A DNA stretch of 64,000 nt, taken from Isochrysis galbana. Its lineage: Eukaryota; Haptophyta; Isochrysidales; Isochrysidaceae. Below, in pieces: positions 41,601 through 51,440 of the stretch. The stretch lies in NCBI GenBank assembly GCA_018136815.1, contig CM030934.1:3870710-3934709 (forward strand), written 5' to 3'. The first letter of the stretch is position 1. Every line of letters starts with the position of its first letter. The translations under genes were made by a program, and so were the position numbers. The notes under the pieces are model-generated. The model worked only from the letters and a program-made list of their open reading frames with translations, made no database searches and was not told the DNA's origin.

Positions 41601-43426
41601 GGCTCAGTCGCGAATCCTCGCGATGCCTGTTGCGATCTGGACTACTCTACCGGCGAGTGCCGACGAGAGATGGCGAGAAGCTCTGCCTCTACGTGCCGAA
41701 GACGATGCGCCGTGCCTACCTTGAAGCCTTTCACGACCACCTGTGCCACCTCGGCGACAACCGGATGGCGCGCCTTTTACGCGACCGATATTTTTGGCCT
41801 GGGATGAACGCAGACGTCCGTGAGCACGTTCGCCAATGCCATGAATGCACTTTAGCTAAGCCTCCCTTCCGTCACCTCGCAGATCCAAAGGGACCGCAGG
41901 TCGGCGCCTATCCGTTCGACATCGTCTTCTGCGACGTCGTCTCGATGGCTCCTACGCACGACTTCATCAAGGGCTCTCGAGGCTTCGACAAGCTCCTCGT
42001 TTTCGTAGACTCGCTCACTCGTTGGATCGAGGCGGCCCCTCACAACGGCGACCCCTCGAGTGCCGACGCACTTCACGCCTTCATGTCGTACGTCGTTTCT
42101 CGGCACGGAGTACCAAGGCAACTTCGCTCGGACTCTGGCAGCAACCTTGCTAGCCAACTCACCTCGATCATCCTCGAGCGCACCGGCACCGACTTGCGGC
42201 CGAGCACACCTCATCATCACGAGAGCGTGGGCCTGGTCGAACGAGCTCAGCAAACATTGATCAACATGGCTCGCGCTACTGATGAAGGCGGCGGTCATTG
42301 GGTCGATCATCTCCCGTTCTTTCTAATGAGCATGCGCGCTTCAGCCAATCGCATTACCCGCATGTCGCCTGCTGCCTTGCTCTATGGCCGTGAGCTTCGC
42401 CTGCCTGCCCAGCTTTCTGATCCACCTGACACTGGCCCACCTCCCGAGTTACCTCAGGAAATTCGCTCGTACGCTTGGAAAATGCATTGTCGTTTAAAGG
42501 CGGCGTGGGCCGCGGCTTATGATGCAACTTTAGAATCTCAAGCCGACGCACTAGCCGACACGCTACGCACTCACTCTCCCCCCATCCAATTCGCTCCAGG
42601 TGATAGGGTGGTTCGCAAAATTCCAGGACACCGCAACAAGCTCCTCTACCACTATAGTGGACCCTACCGCATTGCTGAGGCGCTTGGCGCTGGCCGCTAC
42701 CGACTACGCGACCAAGAAAATCGCCTCCTCTCCGAGGAGGTGCATGTGACTAACCTCCGTCCCTACTATACCCTCACAGATGAAGATCCTGTCCAAACAG
42801 ATGAGTATCTGGTTGATTCACTTCTTGACCGCAAGGGTCGAGGCGATTCAAGGCAGTATCTCGTCAAGTGGCGTGGTTACGCGAAAGCTGCGGCCACATG
42901 GGAGCCGCTAGCCGAACTGCTTCGCCGCTGCGAGTCGCTCGTCACCGCCTATGATGATGCTCACCCCTTCCCGCCTCTTCGTAAGCCTCAGATGAGAAAG
43001 CGGGCTGCAGAATCACAATCTCAGACCGTCTCAACCCCGCCGACGTCGCACGCGATCGAGGCTCCCGTGGGATCCGAGACCACCGGCTCGGATCATCAGG
43101 CCCCGCGCCGCTCGCCTCGTCTCGCACCGTCCTCGCACAGTGGCCCCATTGCTCATGTCTCCCAGTTGCCCGTCTCAGCCCGCCCGTCTGTTGCCAACCC
43201 TGCAGGTCCAATGATGCGGCCGCAGCACGCGGTCTTCGTCCTCGGGCAGTGGTGGTACTCGTCGGGATCGTCGCGCGGTTCCCCGTGGTTTGGCTCCCAC
43301 GCATTTGCGCACGCTGCCCTTGCCTCGCCTACCTTCGTTCGCTGTCGCTCCGAGGCTCTCGCACGCCTGTCGCCATCGGATCGCACCCTCGTCTCTCTGC
43401 TCGATACACCCTCTGCGTTCTTCTGA
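38681..43426 (+). CDS. Gypsy Pol polyprotein: RT, RNase H, integrase, chromodomain
   Basis: The frame gives up to 1,581 residues; the first ATG in frame is at 38849 (MMVPEGLHSN), and TTG at 38681 is only the frame start. No gag or zinc knuckle is visible; the N-terminal 300 residues are Ser/Arg/Pro-rich, then a retropepsin-adjacent block (QPITIPSRSRGTFSVRLPL). RT follows: AGIIRKSNSPWASRVVLVGK, FCVDYRDTNSKL and YLDDIGIW (catalytic YLDD, about residue 566). RNase H: KTDAASTLGIGGVLSQ and FTVEHKPGANHKDADGVSR. Integrase: an HHCC finger ending CHECTLAKP, then Asp in FCDVV, Asp in RSDSG and Glu in GLVERAQ. A chromodomain (YLVDSLLDRKGR, YLVKWRGYAKAAATWEPLAE) sits at about 1375-1425; such domains guide integration to marked chromatin. 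The frame is uninterrupted, so it may be active. Confidence 0.9.
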   Translation: MDYTVALFYFGPSSTSDSDSDGSSESTDSRRKPRRAKGGHYAAAAKGYNTREGRPSMMVPEGLHSNSRRSLRPHASKSKSGHHGSRESRRHAKRHTAPPADPYAACIELSPDAKRDGRLTLVVNNRRVPSLVSTRPRLSSAPLVAMISADSPQPDDSPLVPIADDLSSCQAHDESPPALPTSIPLPPLDPELEPPPRLDFTRSPPLSPSRSSAAVEIEPLFAGVSTSAAASKEFALYTRQPITIPSRSRGTFSVRLPLEIIENYPDSAILVDRLPPRDGLDSPPMVATSVETPTPEGEVLITVWNLAPRPVTLPAYSPVASAHIEYKLHEARSTAAGDGDDPESSLTEAQRALLDAITIDPDEQLSPSQKQRVRCLLARHVDAFALDPKNPRHTHVMEVELPLLPGATAHRHAPSKMGDEGRAIVDKHVAEMEAAGIIRKSNSPWASRVVLVGKKDGSVRFCVDYRDTNSKLRISDSPLPLTVEAIDRLSRGQGSRDSLFLCLLDLASGFWCLPIKEEDKPITAFCTHRQKYEFNYLPFGVQSGPSYMCRLMDAVLQGLAWEICMPYLDDIGIWSTGTGSTLEERIDASFEQMLHRLDLVLERLRWAGLSCKASKCILFAIKGEYLGHVVSRRGLEMDPKKVEAVRSIDPRHINSLEKVRSFLGLCSYYRRFIKGFAHVAAPLTDLTRTGVDVATVSQSPECQTAIRRLIDLITSAPVLAAPRHDKEFIVKTDAASTLGIGGVLSQIDDHGHEHVVAYYGRRLTAAERHWTTTEVELLAALVESIRTWRPYLWGRHFRLVIDHQALRWLHTMKDTVQGGPASRLMRWALKLSEYRFTVEHKPGANHKDADGVSRLVAADDGTSETSAPKQGGGQLLAAVVPNSRSTTASDGQPQVVAASRSRTTTASSLQADERSSRLSSTTRDSINLSYLDVGTPNAEALKEAQAEDPDCHDLIRFLSSSPHNPDLDHRRLRWLSRESSRCLLRSGLLYRRVPTRDGEKLCLYVPKTMRRAYLEAFHDHLCHLGDNRMARLLRDRYFWPGMNADVREHVRQCHECTLAKPPFRHLADPKGPQVGAYPFDIVFCDVVSMAPTHDFIKGSRGFDKLLVFVDSLTRWIEAAPHNGDPSSADALHAFMSYVVSRHGVPRQLRSDSGSNLASQLTSIILERTGTDLRPSTPHHHESVGLVERAQQTLINMARATDEGGGHWVDHLPFFLMSMRASANRITRMSPAALLYGRELRLPAQLSDPPDTGPPPELPQEIRSYAWKMHCRLKAAWAAAYDATLESQADALADTLRTHSPPIQFAPGDRVVRKIPGHRNKLLYHYSGPYRIAEALGAGRYRLRDQENRLLSEEVHVTNLRPYYTLTDEDPVQTDEYLVDSLLDRKGRGDSRQYLVKWRGYAKAAATWEPLAELLRRCESLVTAYDDAHPFPPLRKPQMRKRAAESQSQTVSTPPTSHAIEAPVGSETTGSDHQAPRRSPRLAPSSHSGPIAHVSQLPVSARPSVANPAGPMMRPQHAVFVLGQWWYSSGSSRGSPWFGSHAFAHAALASPTFVRCRSEALARLSPSDRTLVSLLDTPSAFF

Positions 43427-44487
43427 CAGTCGCGACTGTCACGCCCCTTCAGATATCTCTCAACGCCGTCGTTTACGTTTGATCGGGGTACGGGAACGTA
43501 CGGGAATTCTTTTCCAGTTCCCCCCCGCGGTCGCCGAATTTCCCCCCCGCGGCCGCCGAATGGTTCCCCCCCGCGGGAAGAGAGGTATGGCTCGCCCCCC
43601 CTTTCGACTACGGAGGATGGATCTCCCTCCCCTTTCGCTGCGCTCTGTCAGGAGACCCCCGTACCTCGTCGTTTAGCTCGCGCGTGACGTGCTCTATGCT
43701 ATCGTACTATCTCGCCGTCTTTCGCCGTTGGTCGCTCGACTTTTGATATCTTGGAGCACAGGGGACGCCGCGTTGTAACTTGGGTGCCGCCACACCGCCC
43801 AAACATCCAGGTAAAACTCTCGTAAAAGAGAGAAGGGGATGGGTTGCAGCGTTGAGTCCTGCGGTCTGCCGCGCCGGCCGCCGATTCTACACCTCATCGT
43901 CCGGACGGGTGTGGTACCCCTTGGCTCCTCGGTCGTCGTGCACTATTCTTATAGTTCGTCGTTCGTCGTTCGTCGTTCGTTCTTCGATTCTCGATTCTCG
44001 ATTCTCATCGTTCCGCGTTCTTATCGTTCTTCGTTTCTCGCTCTCGATCTCGATTCTCGATTCTCGTCGTTCCGCGTTCTTCGTTTATCGCTCTCGACTC
44101 TCGATTCTCGATTCTCGTCGTTCTGCGTTCTCATCGGTCCTCGATTGTTCGTAACTTCTCGGTGCGTCGCTCATCACGTCTTCCGTCTTGGTTCGGCGTT
44201 GGGCGCGCGGCTCTCCATCCATTCGGATTTATTGCTTCATTCGCTCTTCGGATTTATTGCTTCATTCGCTCTTCGGATTTATTGTTTCATTCGCTCTTCG
44301 GATTTATTGTTTCATTCGCTCTTCGGATTTATTGTTTCATTCGCTCTTCGGATTTATTCGCTCATCGCTCATCGCTCATTCGGTCTCGTTCAGGATTGCT
44401 CTCCTGCCTTTCTCGTGGCTTGTTCGGAGCTCTCCGCTATCCGTTAGGTTCTCTTCTTTCACTCGCGGGACGCTCGATCCTAGCAGG
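43427..44487 (+). other. Gypsy 3' internal region
   Basis: After the Pol stop come CCCCCCGCGG-rich repeats (43520-43580), TTCTCGATTCTCG repeats (43985-44130) and the 25-base tandem array. No coding function is seen. Confidence 0.5.
44225..44365 (+). repeat. 25-base tandem array, about five to six units
   Basis: The unit is TTCGGATTTATTGYTTCATT followed by CGCTC; the last unit decays into CGCTCATCGCTCATCGCTCA. Confidence 0.9.
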
Positions 44488-44695
44488 GGGGTGTCGCATT
44501 CGCGAGTCGACACTCGTTAGGCTTCGCTCTTCTCTTCGTCGTTCGGTATCTATCGTTATAATTCTCTCGTTCTCGTTCTCGGTCAAAAGCTTCGCTTGGA
44601 TGCATGGGATCGTGGGTTGTGGAGCGCCCTCTCTCTTCCTCTCGAAAGAGAAGGGAAGTTTCCCCACCTTTCTCCCTCCTAGGCGCCTCGCAACT
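44488..44695 (+). mobile_element. LTR segment (3' LTR or separate LTR)
   Basis: TGTCGCATTCGCGAGTCGAC follows the G6 run. It matches the reverse complement of 25330-25541 as far as TTTCCCCACC, after which the two copies diverge. The 3' border could not be placed. Confidence 0.65.
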
Positions 44696-46308
44696 AGGTT
44701 TAATTCGCTATCTTCTCCGCGTTTCGCTATCTACTTCAGTGATTGCAATCAGGTTTAATTTGCAATCTCTTCGCATCTCCCCCTTAGGCCCACCGCATCT
44801 CTCTCGTCTTATTCGATAAGTCTCTTGGAATCCTGTGCGGCAGGATTGCCCTTCGTTTCCGTTATGGTGCGATTCCCCTTCCAGACGGGATCGCCGACAG
44901 ATCGCCTTCTGATCGTCGTCCGTCGTCGTCTGGCCGGAGTGTTTGGGTTTGATTTTAGTCGAGTTATGTGAGAAAGTCGTGGGGCGAGAGTCGGGGTGTT
45001 TTCCTGGGTGTCTTTGTCCGTCGTCCTGTCGCCAGTCGTCATCCGTCGCTCTCGCTCTCGTCGCTCTCGCTCTCGTAACACTCGTACCCTACAAACTCTC
45101 CTCGCCTCGCAAGCCCCTGCCAACACAGCCCTCCTCTCACTCACCCTCGGCTCTCGCCTCTCGCTCGATGTCGCTCTCGCCGCCGTCCTCGCCCTCGCTC
45201 AAGCCCGCCTGCCCGCCTTCCTATGCTGACGGGCTTCAGCCCGTCAGCGTCTCCGAAGTCGTCTCCTCCGCCGCGCCTGCCGCCGGTCTGCCTCCTTCCT
45301 CATTGCCCTCAGGCCCTATGGGCCATCCCAATTCGTCAGAGGGGGGAGATTTGAAGGGATGCATATGAGTATGTGTCTGTGCCACCACTTCAAGGCGTGC
45401 GGGCAGGTGCGCTGAGGGGTGTCGTGATAGTACCGGGCTAGTGGGAGTAGTGGTACTAACGCTCAGTTGTTTTATTATCATCAAAGGCTCCCATCTTCAA
45501 CAGCTTCCACTTCACCTTACCCTTTGTTTGTGGCATGGGGGATGGTGGGAAAGGTCTGCGGTCTGCGGGTCTGCTTTCTCGCGCACGTAAGCGGCTGCTC
45601 TCGTGGCGTCCGTGACGATTCGCGCGCGCTCATCGGTGAGCAAATCGCGGGCCTGGATAGTGTGCTGGGCCCAGTCACCTTAGGGCTAGCTGGGAGGCTG
45701 TCTGTGGGCCATGGGAGGCTGGAGGAAAGGGGTGTCTTGTCCACGAAGCGCGCTTGTCCACGAAGCGCCAGCCTCTAGAGTAAAAGAAAAGTAGAGCTCT
45801 CTCGGGTCGTTCGGTGTTTGGTCGTTGTCGCCGCCGCCGGCAATCCGGTGGCAAGTTCTAAGATATGTACTTCCTGGAAGAAAAAAAAAAGGGGGGGGGA
45901 GAGGCCTCGCGCCGGTTCGAAGCGACACAGCCACCGTCTTGCCGTACTTTTATTCACGGTACTCGAGGGTATATTTAATTCTCTCGTTAGCTGTCAAGAG
46001 CTTCAGGCAGGGATCTCTCTACCCGCCTCTTTTCTCTCCTCCTCTCCCCCCCCCCCGCCAACCTCTCTCTCCCCTCGTTTTCGGCAGCACGCGACGATGA
46101 TCGGTGATGATGCCACACCCCAAATCATACAAGAAAACGTCGGAGGACTTCATATGCAATCCCCATAAACTAAAGAACCAATACACACATGCCCTTCCCT
46201 CTCTTCAAGGAAGCACAGTCAATAAATCAACGGAACGCATCTCAAAATCCATTCATCAGAAGGTGCCCCCAGAGGATTCTTCCCTCCGCCCACCCCCCTC
46301 TCTCTCCG
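44696..46308. other. Unassigned flank of the gypsy element
   Basis: CTCTCG-rich sequence to 45230, then no recognisable gene; A10/G9 runs at 45880-45900 and a C/T-rich leader before 46309 that belongs to the C2 gene promoter (GGTACTCGAGG at about 45958). Confidence 0.35.
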
Positions 46309-49300
46309 ATGGCGGCGGCTCGCTCTCGGCTGCTCCTCCTCGCCTACCTCGCGATTGTAGGCGAGTGCGCGCGCGTGAGCGACGCGCAGGTCTGCGTACA
46401 ATCTGCAGTCAACCTTCCCCTCGCCGACGGCTGGCCAAAGAAGCCCGCCCCAGAGGCGTGGGTCAAAGTAGAAGTTGGAGGGAGGGCGCTCTGCAAGACG
46501 GCCATCGTGAGTCTTTTCACGCCTTTTCTAGCCTCTCTCTCGCGCTCCAGCCCTTGAAAATTGGATCGGGGGATAGATCGGATGCGTATGTTTACTAGGG
46601 GGGCGGTGGCGGACGGCGGCAGAGGGCTGAAGAGTAGGCCTTGCCTTTCCAGCATCTCTCTCTCTCGCTGCTCTAACGAGCGAAGTGTGTTGGTGGATGG
46701 GTGGGTGCATGGGTACTGTGCGGGGAGGTCTCCTCGAGACCGAAATCGTGGACCTCTAGGCCTTCGATGTCTCAGCTGTGCGCGCCCGTCTTTGAATCAG
46801 GGACCGGGGACGTGCCTGGTCGAGTAGTAGCGCATGGGTAGGGTTGGGAAGGCTCTCCAAGACGAGCATCATGAGCTTCCTTCTCTCTCTCGCCCTTTCT
46901 GGCTCTCTCTCTGATGCTTGCCAGTCCTTGCATATATGAGTGGGGTCGAGCTGGATGGAAGGGATCATGCGATGGGCCATCCTGGGGCCCTACAAAGTGG
47001 CGATCGTGAGTTTGCCCGCCAACTTTTCGCGTTTCTGCCTTCTAGCCTACATTGCAGTCTGCATCCCGTTTGCAGTTGGGTTCGGCGGAACGGGCTGGGT
47101 GGATGGATGCGTGTGAAGGGTGAAGGGATGGGGCGGGCTCAGCAGGACCAGAATCTTTATTCTTTCGCGATCCATCCCCGCTCTTCACCCTCTCCTGTGC
47201 GCGATCTTGCGTGCCGTGCTCCTCCGTATGATGATTTAGCGGGGAGCTCGCCAGAGGGCCATGGAGGATGGTTGGAGGAAGGTAGGGAGTGCTCTTCAAG
47301 ACGCAGACCATGAACTTCATCCCCTCTGTTCCGCATCACTTTCTCTCTCCAAAGCACAAGCCACCTGTCATCTACAGCAGCTTAGTCCTTCTGCCGACCC
47401 AACCTTGACAGATCAAAGACTCGGTGACTCCACGATGGGAGCATTGTTGCGACGTTGAAGGTGCACACCAGCACAGCTGGTACTGGTTCTCGGTCTTCGA
47501 CTCGGACTACACCGGCGACGAGGCTGATTACCTGGGTTCAGCCGGCATCCCTGCCAACTCGCCCGCAGGCGTCTATAACCTCGAGCTGACGGGTGGTGAG
47601 TTGTCTGCAAAGCATGGCACTGCGACCTTGACAGTCGAAGTACCGCTCGCCCCACCTCCGCCGCCACCGCCACGCGGTGACGTCAAAGCAGTGGCAGTGC
47701 ACAAGACAGCGGCACAGGTTCTGGACGAGGCGCAGGGTGAAGGTGATGAGGTGCGACCCTGCCCTAGAGAAAGGTAGCGCCAGCAGGCAGGCACTATTTT
47801 AGCGCTCCTGCCCGGCTGACATCAGCTCGAAGCACGTCGCACATGGGTTGCGCTAGCTGCACCCAGGTAGTTGAGCCACTCATAGGAGCCTGCACACGGC
47901 GAGCCTCGTAGTTCCACCGGTCCCCTAGCCCGCTGCCCTGCGGGCCTACCAACGAATCCTCCATTAAAACGACCACGACCATGCGCCGCAGGCCAAAAAG
48001 TTCATCTGCGTTATGAGCGCGAAGGGCTTGCCCCAAGCCGATTTTTTTCCTCGTGTCGGCGTCTTCAAGCATCCGGACACTTGGGTCAAGCTGACCGCCC
48101 GTGACACCAAGGACGGCGTCTTCGATGAGGCAGAGGAGGACGCGGTGAGTTATATGATTTCCCCATGGCGCCTTTCCCCCACCAGAGTCATCGGGACCAG
48201 TGGTGGGACCGCTCGGCAAGCAAACACGGGTGCTAGACGGACCTCTGGGATATATTCGGGTTACGGGACCCGATGCCATTGCAGTGCGTCCCGTGCCCTG
48301 AGCCACACTGCGCGATGCGCTCGTACACGCACTACGCTTGTGATGCCATGCTGTTGTCGTGGCGATATCCCACCCCCACTGCCTACTGCCAGAGCTCTGA
48401 CCGCTGCACCTTCGGCTACTCTCACATCAGTCGTATCCTCATCCGGTCACATGTCAACTCCCGCCCACGAATGCCACAACAGGTTGCCATGAACAAGAAA
48501 ATCGAGGCGCAAATCCAAGACCACCTTGATATGGAGAACGAGATTGACGAGGTCCATGCCAGCGGCGCCGAGCTGGAGTGTGCCACGCCCGTCGTGAGCA
48601 ATACGAAGAGCCCCGACTGGTCTTACTGCTGCGACGTCACCTCAATCTCACGCAAGTACTTTCTACTTGAGGTGCGGCTCGCTGCGCTAGAAGTCGCGCT
48701 TGCTTGCTCAGCTGTAACTCAACCTTCGGAGCTTGTGGAAGGGCTTCGGGGCCCAGACACTCGTGCTTTGCCGCATCGGTCTGCAAGAGGAATCGCAGCT
48801 AAGAAGTCTTTGCACTCATCCGTCCAGGTCTTTGACGAGGACTCGATTTACTATGTCAACGACTACCTAGGTGCTGCCGTGTTGTCGACAGATTCCGCGG
48901 AGGGTCAGTACGAGCTTGAGCTTGCGGGCGGCTATGACCAGGGCACCATCAACGTGCTTCTTGTCACGTCGAAACATGCGCCGGTGCGGCTCCCTGCTCC
49001 CTCTAACTTTCTATAACCGGATGCGCGGGACTTGCATAATACTCGTGAGACGCGACCAGTCACCCGCTACCACTTGGCAACGAGTGCCGTCGAATGTTCC
49101 GACCGCGAGCCGGGTCGCAACGGCCGCGAGCTGGCACGCCGATGCATTCATTAGCTGCGAAATCGCTCGAGTCGGACACCGTACATGACTCGTCCCGCCC
49201 TCTCGTGCTCTCAGGTAATGAACAAGGGTGCCAATTGCTGGGACGCGTGCGGTCAACGAGGCGGTCTCTGCCCGGATTATTGCGGCACGTTGGGCGCGTG

Positions 49301-49577
49301 TTGTCAGGCCGACTACGAAGCTCCAGGCTGCCCGCGCGACGGTGGCGATCCCTTCTGGCACTCCTGCCAGGCAGCCGACCTCAGCACGCTCCACCTCGTA
49401 GCTGAGCCGCACGCGAGCCGTGTGGGTGCCGCGCACCTTGGTGCCAGCGGATCGACTGCCGCAGTGGCGCTCGTCGCCTCAGTCCTCGTCGCCTTGGTAA
49501 TCGTGGCGGCCAGGAGGCATCGGAGCGCCCGCATGCTGGGCGTTTCGACTTTGGACGATTCGGCCACCATGCTATGA
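46309..49577 (+). CDS. Secreted/type I membrane C2-domain protein with Cys-rich module (six exons)
   Basis: Exons: 46309-46506, 47412-47750, 47992-48144, 48483-48671, 48828-48983 and 49215-49577, all phase 0, giving 465 residues. Donors are GTGAGT, GTGCGA, GTGAGT, GTGCGG and GTGCGG; acceptors end CAG. Exon 1 encodes a signal peptide (RSRLLLLAYLAIVGECARVS) and VKVEVGGRALCKTAI, continued in exon 2 as IKDSVTPRWEHCCDVEG and WYWFSVFDSDYTGDEADYLG, a C2 domain. A Pro-rich linker follows. Exons 3-5 form a second C2 (WVKLTARDTKDGVF, NTKSPDWSYCCDVTSISRKY, VFDEDSIYYVNDYLGAA). Exon 6 holds ANCWDACGQRGGLCPDYCG, then CCQADYEAPGCPRDG, a transmembrane helix (AAVALVASVLVALVIVAARR) and a short tail. Calcium- or lipid-binding C2 domains placed outside the cell are unusual. 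Function unknown. Confidence 0.75.
46842..47325 (+). repeat. Degenerate duplications of the exon 1 border inside intron 1
   Basis: Sequences like the exon 1 end (CTCTGCAAGACGGCCATCGT at 46490) recur at about 46853 (CTCCAAGACGAGCATCATGA), 46990 (CTACAAAGTGGCGATCGTGA) and 47290 (CTCTTCAAGACGCAGACCAT), each followed by CTTTCTCTCTC-type sequence. Confidence 0.55.
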
Positions 49578-50404
49578 GCAGGACTCCCCAGCCAAGAGTG
49601 CGCGCTAGGACGGAAGCTTTTCATTTTCAACTAATCACTTGCGCCTTTGGAGCGCCAAGAAGGAGCGTGAGGCACAAATTGCGCAGATTTCGTGCGAGGG
49701 GTGACAATATGGATCTGTTGTCGACTCTTATCCCACACGAGGAACACGAAGATATTGGCAGCAGACTCAGCACGGGATGGCCTCATTCAGCACTTCATGC
49801 ACAGCTTGTATAAATAGGCGCGTGGTCTCGCTTTTCCCTGTTTGGTAACTTTGAACGCCCGCGGCTGAGCTGCGACAGCTGCGCCTCGGCGACGCAGCCA
49901 CCTCGAACGAGCTACTGAACGAGTCCGACTGGTTGCGGGCGACGCTTCGCAGCGGACTTGTGACAGCCTGACGAGATGACGGAGGCGCACTTCACGCACT
50001 CACCGAAGGGCGGCACGCGCCAAGTGGTGCCGTCATACCCCAAGTCGGGTACCAAGTCGAGATGGCGGTCCGAAAAACAAATGAAACGTAGAGGTGCCGC
50101 CCCTCGCGCCATCTCAGCACCCACTTCTCTCTAGCCTTCCCAAGAATCAGGCTCAGATGCTTTGCTGGGTTGCTGGGTGTGGGCGCGGTTTTCGAGTCGG
50201 CGCTGAAATATATGAGCCGGGAACGTCGGGAGTTGCGTTGGATAATCATGATAATACGTAGAAGTAGTAGTAGTAATATGATTTTCTACAATGTTCACGG
50301 GTCGAGGTGCGACAAAGGGTTGGGGCTGAACACTCGCTCAAGACTGGACTCCTTGCCACGGCGTAAGCGCAAGCTCCCTTCCCCTTCCCCCTTATGCTCA
50401 TGAG
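49578..50404. other. Unassigned region before a LINE copy
   Basis: A minus-strand frame at 49912-50124 (APLRFICFSDRHLDLVPDL, FGECVKCASVISSGC) looks faintly protein-like but is unassigned. Confidence 0.25.
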
Positions 50405-51145
50405 GCGCAACTAAGTTTATACTTGGTTGCGATGGAGCGCGCCGCCGCGGCTCCCCTCTCATTCGGCCCCCCCACCGAGGGCGGCCCCCATGCCCCCACG
50501 GACCAGTCGCTGGCGAAGCGGCCGCGTCCACCATCGGAGGCCGAGCAGGTGCGTGCGACCCCGGTCGCACCACACGGCCCGTGGCCCCGGCCACACCACT
50601 CACAGCAGCCATGCTGGCCCCCATCTTGGGGGACAGCAGGCTGCAGGACACACAGCAAGAGCACCAGACAGGCAGGGCCTGCGCTCCATTGGGCATGCCT
50701 TATGGCAGAGGCCCCACTCACCCCCGCAAGGGTCGCGCCGCCTCGGCGGAGCGACCCGCGGCCTGGTGGCCCTTATGGGCACAAATACATGACATGCAAC
50801 ATAGCGACACAAATCAACAACTCAAAAAGGCTCCACCGAATGGACCAGCTGGCCCCATATACCAAAACGCACACGGAGAAAAGTGGAAAGAGGCGGCCAA
50901 AAGCTGCCGGCTCCGAGACGTTCACCACACAATGCGTTTAGCCCCCGACACGGGATACACAAGAATGATTCTAAGAATGGCGGCCACGATCCACACAAGG
51001 ATCGACAGGCTATACCACAGCATCGACACAGACACCTTCCAATGGCAGAAACACGGGCCCAGCCCGGACCTATTCTCGGGAAGAGCCGCATCGGACCACC
51101 TCCCGGTTCTCGCAACATTCGAGACCCCGGGATATAAACCCGGGC
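50405..51145 (+). pseudogene. LINE 5' half with endonuclease C-terminal remnant (copy A)
   Basis: AACTAAGTTTATACTTGGTT precedes the ATG at 50432: MERAAAAPLSFGPPTEGG, then a Pro/Arg-rich ORF1-like part. The frame breaks near 50900. Downstream in another frame are RMAATIHTRIDRLYHSIDTD and RAASDHLPVLATFETP, the last block of an APE-type (EEP) endonuclease with the catalytic SDHLPV. There is no reverse transcriptase. At about 51146 it joins a cytochrome b561 fragment. Confidence 0.7.
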
Positions 51146-51440
51146 CACTTCTCGCACCCCCATCACACGCTCGGGATCGTCGCCTTTGCCCTCGCCCTGC
51201 TGCAGCCGCTCAACGCGCTCGTGCGCGGCACGCCCGCCGCCCGCACCACACGCCGCGCCGTGTGGCGGGTCGCGCACAAGGGGACGGGCTACGCCGTGCT
51301 CGGCGTGGGCGTCTAGCAGGCCCTCTCAGGGCGCGCCCTCATGCCGAGCCAAGGCGACGCCGTTCTCGTCGCGTACGGGGTGCTCCTGGGCCTCTCCTTC
51401 GGGGTGCTCGCGGGGGGGCTCATGGTAGGGTGAGAGTCCC
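51146..51440 (+). pseudogene. Cytochrome b561-domain fragment, copy 2
   Basis: HFSHPHHTLGIVAFALALLQ, PLNALVRGTPAARTTRRAVW, RVAHKGTGYAVLGVGV, then a stop (TAG at 51314) and QALSGRALMPSQGDAVLVAY with GVLLGLSFGVLAGGLMVG. It extends further than copy 1 at the 3' side, including a third helix, but starts later. The in-frame stop makes it non-functional. Confidence 0.7.

Larger units (their letters stand above)
38401..44487 (+). mobile_element. Ty3/gypsy chromovirus-type retrotransposon
   Basis: The element begins TGTCGCATCCGCGATCGACC directly after the hexanucleotide array. The first 305 bases match the reverse complement of 62508-62812. A single pol frame follows, then about 1 kb of untranslated sequence and a G6 polypurine run at 44482-44487 before a TGTCGCATTCGCGA terminus. 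The 5' and 3' terminal sequences share only their first 20 bases, so the two ends do not form a normal LTR pair. Confidence 0.8.
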
